Notes: generated by a model not told the origin, from the letters alone. 40,101 nt of DNA from Dechloromonas sp. UBA6271 (GCA_002440665.1 DJUX01000001.1:1-40101), one strand, 5' to 3'. Counted from the first letter of the stretch, positions 10,869 to 19,615 are shown. A program made the numbers and translations.

Positions 10869-11420
10869 ATGCGATTCACGCTCACCGCCCTCCTCTGCGC
10901 CGCGCTGCTGGTACTCTCTCCCCACAGCAATGCCGGCTTTCTCGACCAGGAAATCACCTTCACCGAAGCCGAAGTTCAGGCCGCGCTCGCCCGCAACACC
11001 AAGACCGAAATGCGCTACCCCGGCCTGATCGCCGTCGCGCTGCGCGAGCCCCCGACCATCCGCCTCGGTGTGCCCGAAGGCCGCGCCGGCATCAGCGCCA
11101 AAATGGACATCACCCTGCTCGGCAACCCGCCGATCCCGGTCGAGGTCAAGGGCAACGCCGGCATCCGCTACGACGACCAGGCCAAGGCCTTCTTCCTCGA
11201 CAACCCGACCGCCGACTCGGTCGAATCAATCGCCCTCCCCCGCGAGTACGAACCAAACATCCGCCGCGCCGTCACCCAGTTGCTCAAGGCTTATTTCCGC
11301 GAAAAGCCAGTCTATGTGCTGCGCGAAGACGGCAGCCTCCAGGAAATCGCGGCGCGGCGGCTGTTGAAGGCGGTGCGGATTGAACCGGGGAAGGTGGTCG
11401 CGACGTTGTCGCCGTTCTGA
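10869..11420 (+). CDS. secreted DUF1439 protein (YceB-like)
   Basis: This 183-residue protein starts MRFTLTALLCAALLVLS, a Sec signal peptide probably cut after SNA near residue 22. No cysteine follows the cleavage site, so it is likely periplasmic rather than a lipoprotein, unlike E. coli YceB. The mature part has FTEAEVQAALAR, the IRLGVPEGRAGISAKMDITL beta-rich segment and VKGNAGIRYDDQAKAFFLDN, which match DUF1439 (SMP/BPI-like lipid-binding fold, from family knowledge). The C-terminal half carries a helical segment (IRRAVTQLLKAYF). It is divergent from nifJ with a 202-base gap. Function unknown. Confidence 0.8.
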   Translation: MRFTLTALLCAALLVLSPHSNAGFLDQEITFTEAEVQAALARNTKTEMRYPGLIAVALREPPTIRLGVPEGRAGISAKMDITLLGNPPIPVEVKGNAGIRYDDQAKAFFLDNPTADSVESIALPREYEPNIRRAVTQLLKAYFREKPVYVLREDGSLQEIAARRLLKAVRIEPGKVVATLSPF

Positions 11421-11468
11421 GGTCCGGCGCTCCTCCATCGCTGACCGTCCCGCCTGCCGCGCCCAGCG

Positions 11469-11801
11469 GTGAAATGTCACCTTGCTGACGGCGGTCAGGT
11501 TCTCATTGCGGGAGAGCCTTGGAAGGGACCGGCCGGCGATTTGTTCGTGGGGGTTGAATTCAGGTTGCCATCCTACGCAATGAAAACTATGCGTATCGAT
11601 GAAGTTACCGTGGAACACCCCCTAGTACGAGTCGGGAGTGTCAAGTGCTGGTCGACCACGCCATTGCCGTTGATCAGCACTTCATCTCTGCCTGCCAGCA
11701 CCCCAAGAAAACTCATCTCTAAGACGAGTTATCGGGGTTTTCATTTGCCCGTAAAACCAATCAGGTCAAGTAACCGTGATTTTGAATCGGAGATGACATG
11801 A
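11469..11801 (+). CDS. unrecognised ORF, possibly foreign (first of a pair)
   Basis: A 110-codon ORF starts MKCHLADGGQVLIAGEPWKG with a weak GGTGAA upstream. Its second half is rich in S, T, P and basic residues and has visibly lower GC than the flanking genes. Another frame over 11645-11717 reads VDHAIAVDQHFISACQHPKK and is also protein-like, so the region may be a decayed gene with a frameshift. The stop overlaps the next ATG by four bases. No family recognised. Coding status is uncertain. Confidence 0.3.
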   Translation: MKCHLADGGQVLIAGEPWKGPAGDLFVGVEFRLPSYAMKTMRIDEVTVEHPLVRVGSVKCWSTTPLPLISTSSLPASTPRKLISKTSYRGFHLPVKPIRSSNRDFESEMT

Positions 11802-12022
11802 ATACAGAGCGTCAAACCCCCACTCCCATTCAGTTACCCCTGCCATGCATACCATCAGTGGCGTTGTACTGGAGGCCAGCGCAGCAAGAGTGGCAACACT
11901 TGATGGGCGAACTGGAAGCGGAGCCATTTCGAAGACAGCAAGCCCAAGCCAAGGAGCAGCGCGTCGATATGGATAGATCGACGAATATGTGGCACGGTCG
12001 CATTTCGCACTACGCCGAATAG
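11798..12022 (+). CDS. unrecognised 74-residue ORF (second of a pair)
   Basis: This ORF starts MNTERQTPTPIQLPLPCIPS with GGAG six bases upstream, and it overlaps the preceding ORF's stop by ATGA, suggesting coupling. The protein is Gln- and Glu-rich (QQEWQHLMGELEAEPF), soluble and probably helical, with no signal peptide. It converges on and overlaps the end of the cupin gene by 13 bases. No family recognised. The lower GC and isolation between conserved operons suggest acquired DNA. Confidence 0.4.
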   Translation: MNTERQTPTPIQLPLPCIPSVALYWRPAQQEWQHLMGELEAEPFRRQQAQAKEQRVDMDRSTNMWHGRISHYAE

Positions 12023-12333
12023 TGAACCGCCAGCCAGATGGTCGGCTGGTCGGGGGGCGTCCAGTCGACACGATGCCGCCGGTGTGGCGTGATGTCGACG
12101 AAATCGCCGGCTTTCAGATGGCGTGCCGCGGCCTCGTCGGCGAAGCGCAACTTGGCCTCGCCCTGGATCAGCAGCACCCATTCGCCATCCGCCTGGTCGT
12201 ACCAGAAGCCTTCGGGACTGCACTGGCCGGTCGAAACGATGCGTTCGATGCGCAAGCCCGGCCGCTTGAGCAGTTCCGAGAATTGCTCGTCGGTTGCGGT
12301 CGACCGCGGCAGATTGGCAAAAATGCCGTCCAT
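12010..12333 (-). CDS. cupin-domain protein
   Basis: This 107-residue single-domain cupin starts MDGIFANLPRSTATDEQF. The barrel motifs are visible: EGFWYDQADGEWVLLIQGEA (first cupin motif region) and GDFVDITPHRRHRVDWT (second). Histidines in the second motif could bind a metal. The ATG overlaps the RND pump's stop by one base (TGATG), so it is the third gene of that operon. Small cupins of this type are of unknown substrate. Its link with efflux is only positional. Confidence 0.8.
   Translation of the reverse strand: MDGIFANLPRSTATDEQFSELLKRPGLRIERIVSTGQCSPEGFWYDQADGEWVLLIQGEAKLRFADEAAARHLKAGDFVDITPHRRHRVDWTPPDQPTIWLAVHYSA
12294..12304 (+). repeat. dispersed motif copy (inside the cupin gene)
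   Basis: GTTGCGGTCGACCGC contains the 12-bp palindrome GCGGTCGACCGC. It lies in the cupin N-terminal codons (STAT). CAAAAATGCCG follows 14 bases later. Confidence 0.5.
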
Positions 12334-15300
12334 CAGGCGTGCGCCTTGGGCAGGTGGCGCTTGAGCCAGGTCACGGCGTCGTCAACGTAGGTGAAGACGA
12401 CGGGAATCACCAGCAGACTGAGGAAGGTCGAGGTGATCAGGCCTCCGATGACGACGATGGCCATCGGCGCCCGGAAGCTGGGGTCGGTGCCGAGGCCGAT
12501 GGCGATCGGCAGCATGCCGGCGCCCATCGCGACGGTGGTCATGACGATCGGCCGCGCCCGCTTGCGGCAGGCGTCGAGCAGGGCGTGCCAGCGGTCGAGC
12601 CCATGCTCGCGACGGGCGAGGATGACGTAGTCGATGAGCAGGATCGAGTTCTTGGTGGCGATGCCCATCAGCATGATGAGGCCGATCATCGACGGCATCG
12701 ACAGCGCCGTCTGCGTCACGAACAGCGCCAGGAAGGCGCCGGGCACGGAAAGCACCAGCGCCGCGAGGATGGTCGCCGGCTGCACGAAATCCTTGAACAG
12801 CAGCACCAGCACGATGTAGATGCAGAGCACGCCGGTGGCCATGGCCAGCCCGAAGCTCTGGAACAGTTCGCCCATCGCCTCGGCATCGCCGACCGTGGTC
12901 TGCAGGATGCCGGGCGGCAGATTGGTCAGGCTGGGCAGCGCCAGCGCCTGCTTCTCGACTTCGCCGAGCGGCTGCTGGTTGAGTTCGATCTCGAAATTGA
13001 TATTGCGCAGGCGGTCGTAGCGGTCGATCTCGGCCGGGCCGCCGGCCAGGCTCAGGGTGGCGACGTTGCCGATCATCACCGGGCCGTGCTTGCCCGGTAC
13101 GGTCAAGCGCTCGAGCAGGGGCAGATCCTGGCGCGCTTCCGGCGGCAGCTTGACGACGATGGGAATCTGACGCTGCGTCAGGTTGAGCTTGGCGATGTTT
13201 TGGTCGTAATCGCCGGCGGTGGCAATGCGCAGCGTGTCGGCGATCGCCGCCGAGGTGACACCGAGATCGGCCATGCGGGCGAAATCGGGGCGCACGACGA
13301 GTTCCGGGCGCACCAGGCTGGCGGTGGTGGTGACGGCGCCGATGCCGGGGATGGTGCGCAGCTCACGCTCGACGGTGCGGCCGTGGTCGGCGAGCAGGGC
13401 GCCGTTCTCGCTGGCCAGCACCAGCACGTATTTTTCGTTGGAGCCGCCGAGGCCAACCTTGATCTGAACGCCGGGCAGCACGCCGAGCGCCTCGCGCAAC
13501 TGGCGTTCGACTTCCTGTTTCTTGACGCCGCCGCGATCCTTGCGCGGCGTCATGTTGATGGTCAGCGTCGCCTTGCGCACCTCGGGCGCGCCCTTTGGCG
13601 CGAAGGGGTCGCTGCCGGCGGCGCCACCGCCGATGGCGGTGTAGACCATCTTCACATGCGGGTTCTGTTCGACGATGCCGCGCGCGTGTTCGGCGGCGGC
13701 GAAAGTCTCCTTGAAGGTGCTGCCGGGTGGCAGCGAGAGGTAGACCTGCGTCTGCGAGAGATCGTCGGGCGGGACGAAGCCGGTCGGCAACAAGGGTACC
13801 AGCGCGAAGGAACCGAAGAAAAAGACGAGGGCGGCGAACGTCGTCAGCAGCCGGTGCCTCAGGCACCAGGCGGCCCAGCCGGTATAGACCTCCATCCAGC
13901 GCGGCTCGTGGTGTTCCCTGGTTGGCGGCTTGAGGATGTAGGCGGCCATCATCGGCGTCAGCATGCGGGCGACGACCAGCGAGAAGAAGACGGCGATGGC
14001 TGCGGTCCACCCGAACTGGACGAAGAATTTGCCCGGCACGCCGCTCATGAAGGCGGTCGGCAGGAAGACGGCGATCAGCGTGAAGGTGGTGGCGATCACC
14101 GCCAGGCCGATCTCGTCGGCGGCCTCCAGCGCCGCCTGCAGGGGCGTCTTGCCCATGCGCAGGTGGCGCATGATGTTCTCGATCTCGACGATGGCATCGT
14201 CGACCAGGATGCCGACCACCAGCGACATCGACAGCAGGGTGACGACGTTGAGCGTGAAGCCCATCAGGTACATCGCGGCGAATGTCGGGATGATCGACAG
14301 CGGCAGGGCCGTGGCGGAAACGAAGGTGGCGCGCCAGTCGCGCAGGAACAGCCAGACGACGATGACGGCGAGGATGGCGCCCTCGATCAGCAGCGCCATC
14401 GAACCCTCGAAGTTTTCCTGCACCGGATCGACGAAGTTGAAGGCCTCGGTGATCGTGATGTCCGGGTAATCCTTCTTCAGCTTTTCCAATACGGCGCGCA
14501 CGCCGTTGGTGACATCGACCTCGCCGGCACCGCGGCTGCGGACAATCTCGAAGCCGACCACCGGCTTGCCGTTGAGCAGGGCCGCCGAGCGTTGTTCGGT
14601 GACGGTGTCGCTGACCGTCGCCAGCTGGTCGAGGCGAACCCGCCGGCCATCGCCGAGGGAAATCTCCATCTGCCCCAGTTCCTCGGCCGACTGCACGGTG
14701 GCGATGGTGCGCACCGACTGCTCGACGCCGCCGACATCGGCGCGCCCGCCCGAGCCTTCCTGCTGGATCTGGCGCAACTGGCGCGAGATGTCGGCCGCCG
14801 TGGCGCGCAGGGCGAGCAGGCGGGCCGGGTCGAGTTCGATGCGGATCTCGCGGGTGACGCCGCCGACGCGCGCCACGGCGCCGACGCCGCGCACGCTGAG
14901 CAGTGCCTTGCTGATCGTGTTGTCGACGAACCAGGACAGCGCCTCGTCGTCCATGCGCGTCGAGGCGATGGTGTAGGTCAGAATCGGCGCGCCGGCCAGG
15001 TTGACCTTGGAAATCACCGGGTCCTTGAGGCCGCCCGGCAGGTCGGCGCGGATGCGTGAAACGGCGTCGCGCACGTCATCGAGCGCCTCCTGCGTCGGCT
15101 TTTCGAGGCGGAATTCGACGGTGACGATGGCCGTGCCGTCCTGCACCTTGGTGTAGATGTGCTTGATTCCTTGCAGCGTGGCGACCGAATTCTCGATCTT
15201 GCGCGCCACCTCAGTTTCCATCTGCGCCGGTGCCGCGCCGGGCAGGCTGGCGGTCACCGTCACCGTCGGCAGATCGATGTCGGGAAACTGCTGGATCTTC

Positions 15301-15395
15301 ATCGCCTTGAAGGCCATCAGGCCGAGCAGGGTAAGCATGACGAACATCAGCACCGCCGGAATCGGGTTCCGGATCGACCAGGCGGATACGTTCAT
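12333..15395 (-). CDS. RND-family efflux pump, HAE1-type inner-membrane subunit
   Basis: This 1020-residue proton-driven transporter starts MNVSAWSIRNPIPAVLMFVM. The duplicated RND fold is visible: TM1, a large periplasmic loop with FPDIDLPTVTVTASLPGA, then a TM block with VVGILVDDAIVEIENIMRHL near residue 400, which carries the paired aspartates of proton relay, then a second periplasmic loop and a second TM block with GLIMLMGIATKNSILLIDY. It overlaps the adaptor gene by four bases (ATGA). An outer-membrane factor is absent from the operon, so a TolC-like protein encoded elsewhere is probably used. Substrates cannot be predicted. Length is normal for HAE1 pumps. Confidence 0.95.
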   Translation of the reverse strand: MNVSAWSIRNPIPAVLMFVMLTLLGLMAFKAMKIQQFPDIDLPTVTVTASLPGAAPAQMETEVARKIENSVATLQGIKHIYTKVQDGTAIVTVEFRLEKPTQEALDDVRDAVSRIRADLPGGLKDPVISKVNLAGAPILTYTIASTRMDDEALSWFVDNTISKALLSVRGVGAVARVGGVTREIRIELDPARLLALRATAADISRQLRQIQQEGSGGRADVGGVEQSVRTIATVQSAEELGQMEISLGDGRRVRLDQLATVSDTVTEQRSAALLNGKPVVGFEIVRSRGAGEVDVTNGVRAVLEKLKKDYPDITITEAFNFVDPVQENFEGSMALLIEGAILAVIVVWLFLRDWRATFVSATALPLSIIPTFAAMYLMGFTLNVVTLLSMSLVVGILVDDAIVEIENIMRHLRMGKTPLQAALEAADEIGLAVIATTFTLIAVFLPTAFMSGVPGKFFVQFGWTAAIAVFFSLVVARMLTPMMAAYILKPPTREHHEPRWMEVYTGWAAWCLRHRLLTTFAALVFFFGSFALVPLLPTGFVPPDDLSQTQVYLSLPPGSTFKETFAAAEHARGIVEQNPHVKMVYTAIGGGAAGSDPFAPKGAPEVRKATLTINMTPRKDRGGVKKQEVERQLREALGVLPGVQIKVGLGGSNEKYVLVLASENGALLADHGRTVERELRTIPGIGAVTTTASLVRPELVVRPDFARMADLGVTSAAIADTLRIATAGDYDQNIAKLNLTQRQIPIVVKLPPEARQDLPLLERLTVPGKHGPVMIGNVATLSLAGGPAEIDRYDRLRNINFEIELNQQPLGEVEKQALALPSLTNLPPGILQTTVGDAEAMGELFQSFGLAMATGVLCIYIVLVLLFKDFVQPATILAALVLSVPGAFLALFVTQTALSMPSMIGLIMLMGIATKNSILLIDYVILARREHGLDRWHALLDACRKRARPIVMTTVAMGAGMLPIAIGLGTDPSFRAPMAIVVIGGLITSTFLSLLVIPVVFTYVDDAVTWLKRHLPKAHA

Positions 15396-16510
15396 GGCTG
15401 CGCTTTGGTCGCTGGTTGGGCGGCGACGATGCGCACGGTGTCGCCGTCGGCGAGGAAGCCGGCGCCGCTGGCCACCACCTGCGCCCCGGCATCCAGCCCG
15501 ATGACCTCGATGTGCTGCTCGCCGTCGCGGCGCCCGGTGCCGACCTTGATCTGGACGACTTTGGCCGTGCCGTCCGGCCCCGCTTCGATGCGGAAGACGT
15601 AGGCGAAGCCCTCACGCAGCAGCACCGCCGATTGCGGCAGGGTCAGCGCCGGGCGCTGCCCGAGCGCGAATTCGCCGCGCGTGAACATGCCGGCGCTCAG
15701 CGCCTTGCCGGCTTCCGGCGGCAGGTCGACATAGACGATGCCGTTGCGCGTCTGCGGATCGACGGTCGGCGCGACGGCGCGCACCGTGCCGCTGACGGCG
15801 ATTCCGTTCGGGCTTTCCAGCCGGGCCGGCTGGCCGGGCTGGAGGCGGGCCAGTTCGCCCGCGGTGACTTCGGCACGCCACTCAAGGCGGCCGCCACGAA
15901 TCAGACGGAACAGTTCCTCGCCGGATTGCGTCAGCGAGCCGACCGTCGCATTGCGCGCCGAGATGATGCCGTCGTCGGGGGCTACGACGCTGGCCTTGGA
16001 ACGCCGCAGCTCGGCCGATTTCAGCCGCGCCTTGGCCGCATTCAGGCGGGCCAGCGCGGTTTCGGCGGCGGTCTGCGTCTGGATGCCCTGCTGCGCGCTG
16101 TAGAAGCCCTTTTCCCGCAGTTGCCGGGCGCGCTCGTTGTTGGCTCGCGCCTCGGCCAGCGTCGCTTCGGCTTCGACCACCGTGGCGCGGATTTCGGCGA
16201 GTTCGCTATCGACCGCGTCGCTGGCGATGCGCGCCAGCACGTCGCCCTGCTTGACCTTGTCGCCGACATTCGCCCGTACTTCGGTGATCCGGTAATTGCT
16301 GATCTCGGGGCCGATGACGGCTTCCTGCCAGGCGGCGACATTGCCGCTGGCCGCCAGCGTCTGCGGCCAGTCGCGCAGTTGCGGCGTGGTGACGGTGACG
16401 GTCAGGGCCGGTTTGGCCTGCGCGGCGGTAGCCGGGGGCGGCTTGTCCCCGCAGCCGGTCAGCCCGGTGGCCGCCAGGGCGGCGAGCAGTGCAGCGATTT
16501 TCTTGTTCAT
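15392..16510 (-). CDS. RND efflux periplasmic adaptor (membrane fusion lipoprotein)
   Basis: This 372-residue adaptor starts MNKKIAALLAALAATGLTGC, a lipoprotein signal with the lipidated cysteine at residue 20. Domains follow the usual order: a lipoyl-like half (ANVGDKVKQGDVLARI), a coiled-coil hairpin (about 105-170; AEIRATVVEAEATLAEARAN), the second lipoyl half (VVAPDDGIISARNATVG), the beta-barrel and the membrane-proximal domain ending in AQVVASGAGFLADGD. It tethers the pump to an outer-membrane channel. It is the first gene of the adaptor-pump-cupin operon and begins only 32 bases beyond the prfB terminator. Confidence 0.93.
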   Translation of the reverse strand: MNKKIAALLAALAATGLTGCGDKPPPATAAQAKPALTVTVTTPQLRDWPQTLAASGNVAAWQEAVIGPEISNYRITEVRANVGDKVKQGDVLARIASDAVDSELAEIRATVVEAEATLAEARANNERARQLREKGFYSAQQGIQTQTAAETALARLNAAKARLKSAELRRSKASVVAPDDGIISARNATVGSLTQSGEELFRLIRGGRLEWRAEVTAGELARLQPGQPARLESPNGIAVSGTVRAVAPTVDPQTRNGIVYVDLPPEAGKALSAGMFTRGEFALGQRPALTLPQSAVLLREGFAYVFRIEAGPDGTAKVVQIKVGTGRRDGEQHIEVIGLDAGAQVVASGAGFLADGDTVRIVAAQPATKAQP

Positions 16511-16542
16511 GGGTACTTTGTTGACTGCAGAATCTGCATTGA

Positions 16543-16573
16543 AAAAGCCGGGAAGGATTGGTTCCCGGCTTTT
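16543..16573 (-). terminator. intrinsic terminator of prfB
   Basis: AAAAGCCGGGAA and TTCCCGGCTTTT form a perfect 12-bp stem around a 7-base loop, ending in a T-run on the minus strand. It lies 10 bases beyond the prfB stop. The stem is symmetric in composition, but the next gene on the plus strand is absent, so the minus-strand role is favoured. Confidence 0.85.
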
Positions 16574-16583
16574 GTCATTTTCG

Positions 16584-17688
16584 TCAGACGCCCTGTTTGA
16601 GGCTGGCTTCGATGAAGCCGTCGAGGTCGCCGTCGAGCACGGCCTGCGTGTTGCCGACTTCGTAGTTGGTGCGCAGGTCCTTGATGCGGCTTTGGTCCAG
16701 CACGTAGGAACGGATCTGGTGGCCCCAGCCGATATCGGACTTGGCGTCTTCGAGTTTCTGCTGCTCGGCCTGCTGCTTGCGCAACTCGAATTCGTAGATC
16801 CGGGCGCGCAGCATCTGCCAGGCTTCGTCGCGGTTGCGGTGCTGCGAACGGTCGTTCTGGCACTGGACGACGATGCCGGTCGGCACGTGGGTTAGGCGCA
16901 CGGCGGAGTCGGTCTTGTTGATGTGCTGGCCGCCGGCGCCGGAAGCGCGGTAGGTGTCGGTACGGACATCGGCCGGGTTGATGTTGATCTCGATCGAGTC
17001 ATCGACTTCCGGGAAGACGAACACGCTGGTGAACGACGTATGGCGGCGGGCGTTGGAGTCGAACGGCGACTTGCGGACCAGGCGGTGGATGCCGGTTTCG
17101 GTGCGCAGCGTGCCATAGGCGTAGTCACCGGTGAATTTTACGGTGGCGCTCTTCAGACCGGCGACATCGCCTTCCGACTCTTCCATGACTTCGACGGTGA
17201 AGCCCTTCTTTTCGCCATACTTCAGGTACATGCGCAGCAGCATCGACGCCCAGTCCTGCGCCTCGGTGCCGCCGGCACCGGCCTGGATTTCCAGGAAGCA
17301 GGGCATCGGGTCGGACGGGTTGTTGAACATGCGGCGGAATTCGAGGGCGGCGATCTTCTTGTCCAGTTCGCCGGCATCGGCCTCGACGGCGTGCAAGGTG
17401 TCGTCGTCGCCTTCTTCCTTGCCCATGGCGAACAGTTCGCGGCCGTCATCGAGCCCGGCCTGCACCGCTTCAAGGACGAGAACGATGTCTTCCAGCGATT
17501 TCTTCTCGCGGCCCAGTTCCTGGGCGCGTTTCGGATCGTCCCAGATCTTGGGATCTTCCATCTCCTGGTTGAGGAGGGTCAGGCGTTCGCGCTTGTGATC
17601 GTAGTCAAAGATACCTCCGCAGCTCGGCCGCGCGCTGCGCGATGTCCTCGAGCTGGTTGGCGATGCTGTTGATTTGTTCGGCTTCCAT
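16584..17688 (-). CDS. prfB: peptide chain release factor 2, with programmed +1 frameshift
   Basis: RF2 terminates translation at UGA and UAA. The true start is the ATG at 17688 (MEAEQINSIANQLEDIAQRA). Frame 0 runs 27 codons to an in-frame TGA at 17607-17605, and a +1 slip at CTT continues into the main frame, giving RYL-DYDHKRERL and about 367 residues (E. coli RF2 has 365). The anticodon-like SPF tripeptide (RKSPFDSNARRH, about 205-207) specifies UGA/UAA recognition and the GGQ motif (GAGGQHINKTDSAVRL, about 250) triggers hydrolysis. The gene is autoregulated by RF2 level through the frameshift. It is transcribed divergently from gpmI and ends in a strong terminator. Confidence 0.97.
17604..17619 (-). 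promoter_or_regulatory. prfB programmed +1 frameshift site
   Basis: The minus strand reads CGGAGGTATCTTTGAC: a Shine-Dalgarno-like GGAGG three bases before the slippery CTT, then TGA followed by C. This is nearly the E. coli site. The weak termination context TGAC favours slippage when RF2 is scarce. Confidence 0.95.
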
Positions 17689-17719
17689 GATGCTGTTCTC
17701 GTTATGTTGCAAAGTTGCA

Positions 17720-17725
17720 ATTATA
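17720..17725 (-). promoter_or_regulatory. probable prfB -10 box
   Basis: The minus strand has a consensus TATAAT 31 bases upstream of the prfB ATG. No good -35 hexamer is visible at 16-18 bp. TTGCAA is repeated next to it (TTGCAACTTTGCAA on the minus strand). Confidence 0.45.
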
Positions 17726-17825
17726 GCTGGCGCTGGCAGGCCGTGGATTGACTGGGGCTACCCGGGCGCGGATACTTGGCGCCGCGCCGCCGGGCGCGCC
17801 ATTTTCCTTCGCCGGATTCGCTCAA

Positions 17826-19466
17826 ATGCTACAAAAACTCTCCTCGTTCGCCGGAATCCAGGGGCCGGTCGTCATCATCGTCATGGACGGCTACGGGCTG
17901 CCAAATACCGACGTCGGCAGCGCCATCGCGGCGGCCAGAAAGCCGACCCTCGACCGCCTCTTCGCCAATTACCCGAACATCCGCCTGCGCGCCCACGGCA
18001 CCGCCGTCGGCATGCCGTCCGACGACGACATGGGCAATTCCGAAGTCGGCCACAACGCCATCGGCGCCGGCCAGGTCTATAGCCAGGGCGCGGCGCTGGT
18101 CTCGAACGCGATCGCCAGCGGGGCCATCTGGCAGGGCGAGGCCTGGCAGCAGATCGTCGCCGGCGCGAAAGCCGGTCGCGGTGTCATCCACTTCCTCGGC
18201 CTCTTTTCCGACGGCAATGTGCATAGCCACATCGACCACCTGAAGGCGATGGTCGCCCAAGCCAAGGCCGAAGGCGTCAAGACCGTGCGCATCCACGCGC
18301 TGCTCGACGGCCGCGACGTGCCGGAAACCAGCGCCCTCGACTACGTCGTGCCCTTCGAAGCCTTTCTCGGCGAAGTCAGCACGGACGGCTTCGACGCCCG
18401 CATCGCCTCCGGCGGCGGCCGCCAGTACATCACCATGGACCGCTACGACGCCAACTGGCCGATGGTCGAAAAGGGCTGGAAGACGCACGTGCTGGGCGAA
18501 GGCCCGCAGTTCCCGAATGCGACTGCTGCGGTCAACGGCCTGCGCGAGCGAAATCCGGGCACCATCGACCAGGATTTGCCGGAATTCGTCATTGCCGACC
18601 ATGGCCAGCCGATCGGCACTATCGAGGACGGTGATTCGGTCGTCTTGTTCAACTTCCGCGGCGACCGTGCCATCGAAATCACCCGCGCCTTCGAGGAAGC
18701 GCATTTCGACAAATTCGACCGCGTCCGCGCCCCGCAAGTGACCTACGCCGGCATGCTGCAATACGACGGCGACCTCAAGCTGCCGGCCCGCTTCCTCGTC
18801 GCCCCGCCGGCGATCAAGGACACCATGGGCGAGTGGTTCGCCAAGGCCGGCATCACCCAGTTCGCCTGCTCCGAAACGCAGAAATTCGGCCACGTCACTT
18901 ATTTCTGGAACGGCAACCGCTCCGGAAAGTTCGCCGGCGAAACCTATCAGGAAGTGCCGAGCGACGTCGTGCCCTTTGAGCAGCGCCCGTGGATGAAAGC
19001 CGCTGAGATCGCCGACGCGATGATTGCCGCGCTGCAATCCGGCCAGTACAGGACGCTGCGCTGCAACTTCGCCAATGGCGACATGGTCGGCCACACTGGA
19101 AACTACATGGCGGCGACGCTCGCCGTCGAAGCCGTCGACCTCTCGCTCGCCCGCGTCCTGCAAGCCATCGACGCCGCCGGCGGCGTCGCGCTGATCACCG
19201 CCGACCATGGCAACGCCGACGAAATGTTCGAGCTGGACAAGAAAACCAAACAACCGGCCACCAACCCGGATGGCAGCTTCAAGGCCAAGACCGCGCACAC
19301 CCTGAACCCGGTGCCGCTGATCCTCTACGACAACGTCAGCGGCGGCAAGCTGGGCCTGCAGCAGACGGAAACGGCGGGGCTGTCCAACATCGCCGCAACC
19401 GTCGCCAACCTGCTCGGGCTGGAAAAGCATGCTGCGTGGGACGAGAGCCTGCTGGAAATCAGGTAA
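17826..19466 (+). CDS. gpmI: 2,3-bisphosphoglycerate-independent phosphoglycerate mutase
   Basis: This 546-residue dimanganese enzyme interconverts 3- and 2-phosphoglycerate in glycolysis and gluconeogenesis. The chosen start MLQKLSSFAGIQGP is the in-frame ATG nearest the conserved domain; the frame is open 78 bases further upstream. Metal and catalytic motifs are visible: VVIIVMDGYG (Asp21), MGNSEVGHNAIGAG with nucleophile Ser72, HIDHLKAMV, LLDGRDVPETSAL and the late ALITADHGNADEM. A loop of about 30 residues (FELDKKTKQPATNPDG) before HTLNPVPLILYD is a feature of the longer form seen in many proteobacteria. No strong ribosome-binding site is present. It is divergent from prfB. Confidence 0.96.
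   Translation: MLQKLSSFAGIQGPVVIIVMDGYGLPNTDVGSAIAAARKPTLDRLFANYPNIRLRAHGTAVGMPSDDDMGNSEVGHNAIGAGQVYSQGAALVSNAIASGAIWQGEAWQQIVAGAKAGRGVIHFLGLFSDGNVHSHIDHLKAMVAQAKAEGVKTVRIHALLDGRDVPETSALDYVVPFEAFLGEVSTDGFDARIASGGGRQYITMDRYDANWPMVEKGWKTHVLGEGPQFPNATAAVNGLRERNPGTIDQDLPEFVIADHGQPIGTIEDGDSVVLFNFRGDRAIEITRAFEEAHFDKFDRVRAPQVTYAGMLQYDGDLKLPARFLVAPPAIKDTMGEWFAKAGITQFACSETQKFGHVTYFWNGNRSGKFAGETYQEVPSDVVPFEQRPWMKAAEIADAMIAALQSGQYRTLRCNFANGDMVGHTGNYMAATLAVEAVDLSLARVLQAIDAAGGVALITADHGNADEMFELDKKTKQPATNPDGSFKAKTAHTLNPVPLILYDNVSGGKLGLQQTETAGLSNIAATVANLLGLEKHAAWDESLLEIR
18526..18536 (+). repeat. dispersed motif copy, RAC variant (inside gpmI)
   Basis: CTGCGGTCAAC encodes AVN in gpmI, next to the codons ACT and GCT where GCC and ACC prevail. 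GAAATCCGGGC follows 15 bases later. Confidence 0.4.
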
Positions 19467-19519
19467 GCCGAATCGGCTGAAGCGAAATGGGCGCGTCGCC
19501 GCAAGGCACGTACCCGTTT

Positions 19520-19546
19520 TTATGCTTTTTGGCGGTCGACCGCAAC
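19520..19546 (-). repeat. dispersed motif copy 2 (intergenic, gpmI-methyltransferase)
   Basis: On the minus strand GTTGCGGTCGACCGC (19546-19532) contains the palindrome GCGGTCGACCGC and is followed by CAAAAAGCATAAAAACGGG. Confidence 0.55.
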
Positions 19547-19615
19547 AGGCGGCCGGATTGCCCGATCGATGCGTAAAATCCCGCTCTACACCGCCCTGAA
19601 CTGAAACGCCAACCC

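Noticed and set aside
11645..11717. Alternative frame VDHAIAVDQHFISACQHPKK as a separate gene
   Set aside because: Too short, with no start or recognised family; mentioned only as a hint of a frameshifted relic.
12294..15059. Very long plus-strand reading frame opposite the RND pump
   Set aside because: Rich in Asp, Gln, Gly, Arg and His with no domains, which is typical of the antisense frame of a GC-rich gene. The minus strand encodes a clear RND pump.
19532..19543. GCGGTCGACCGC as an isolated operator palindrome
   Set aside because: The fully palindromic form appears only in some copies (also at 12297); the asymmetric TGCGGTCRAC core is the shared unit, so an operator reading is less likely than a dispersed motif.
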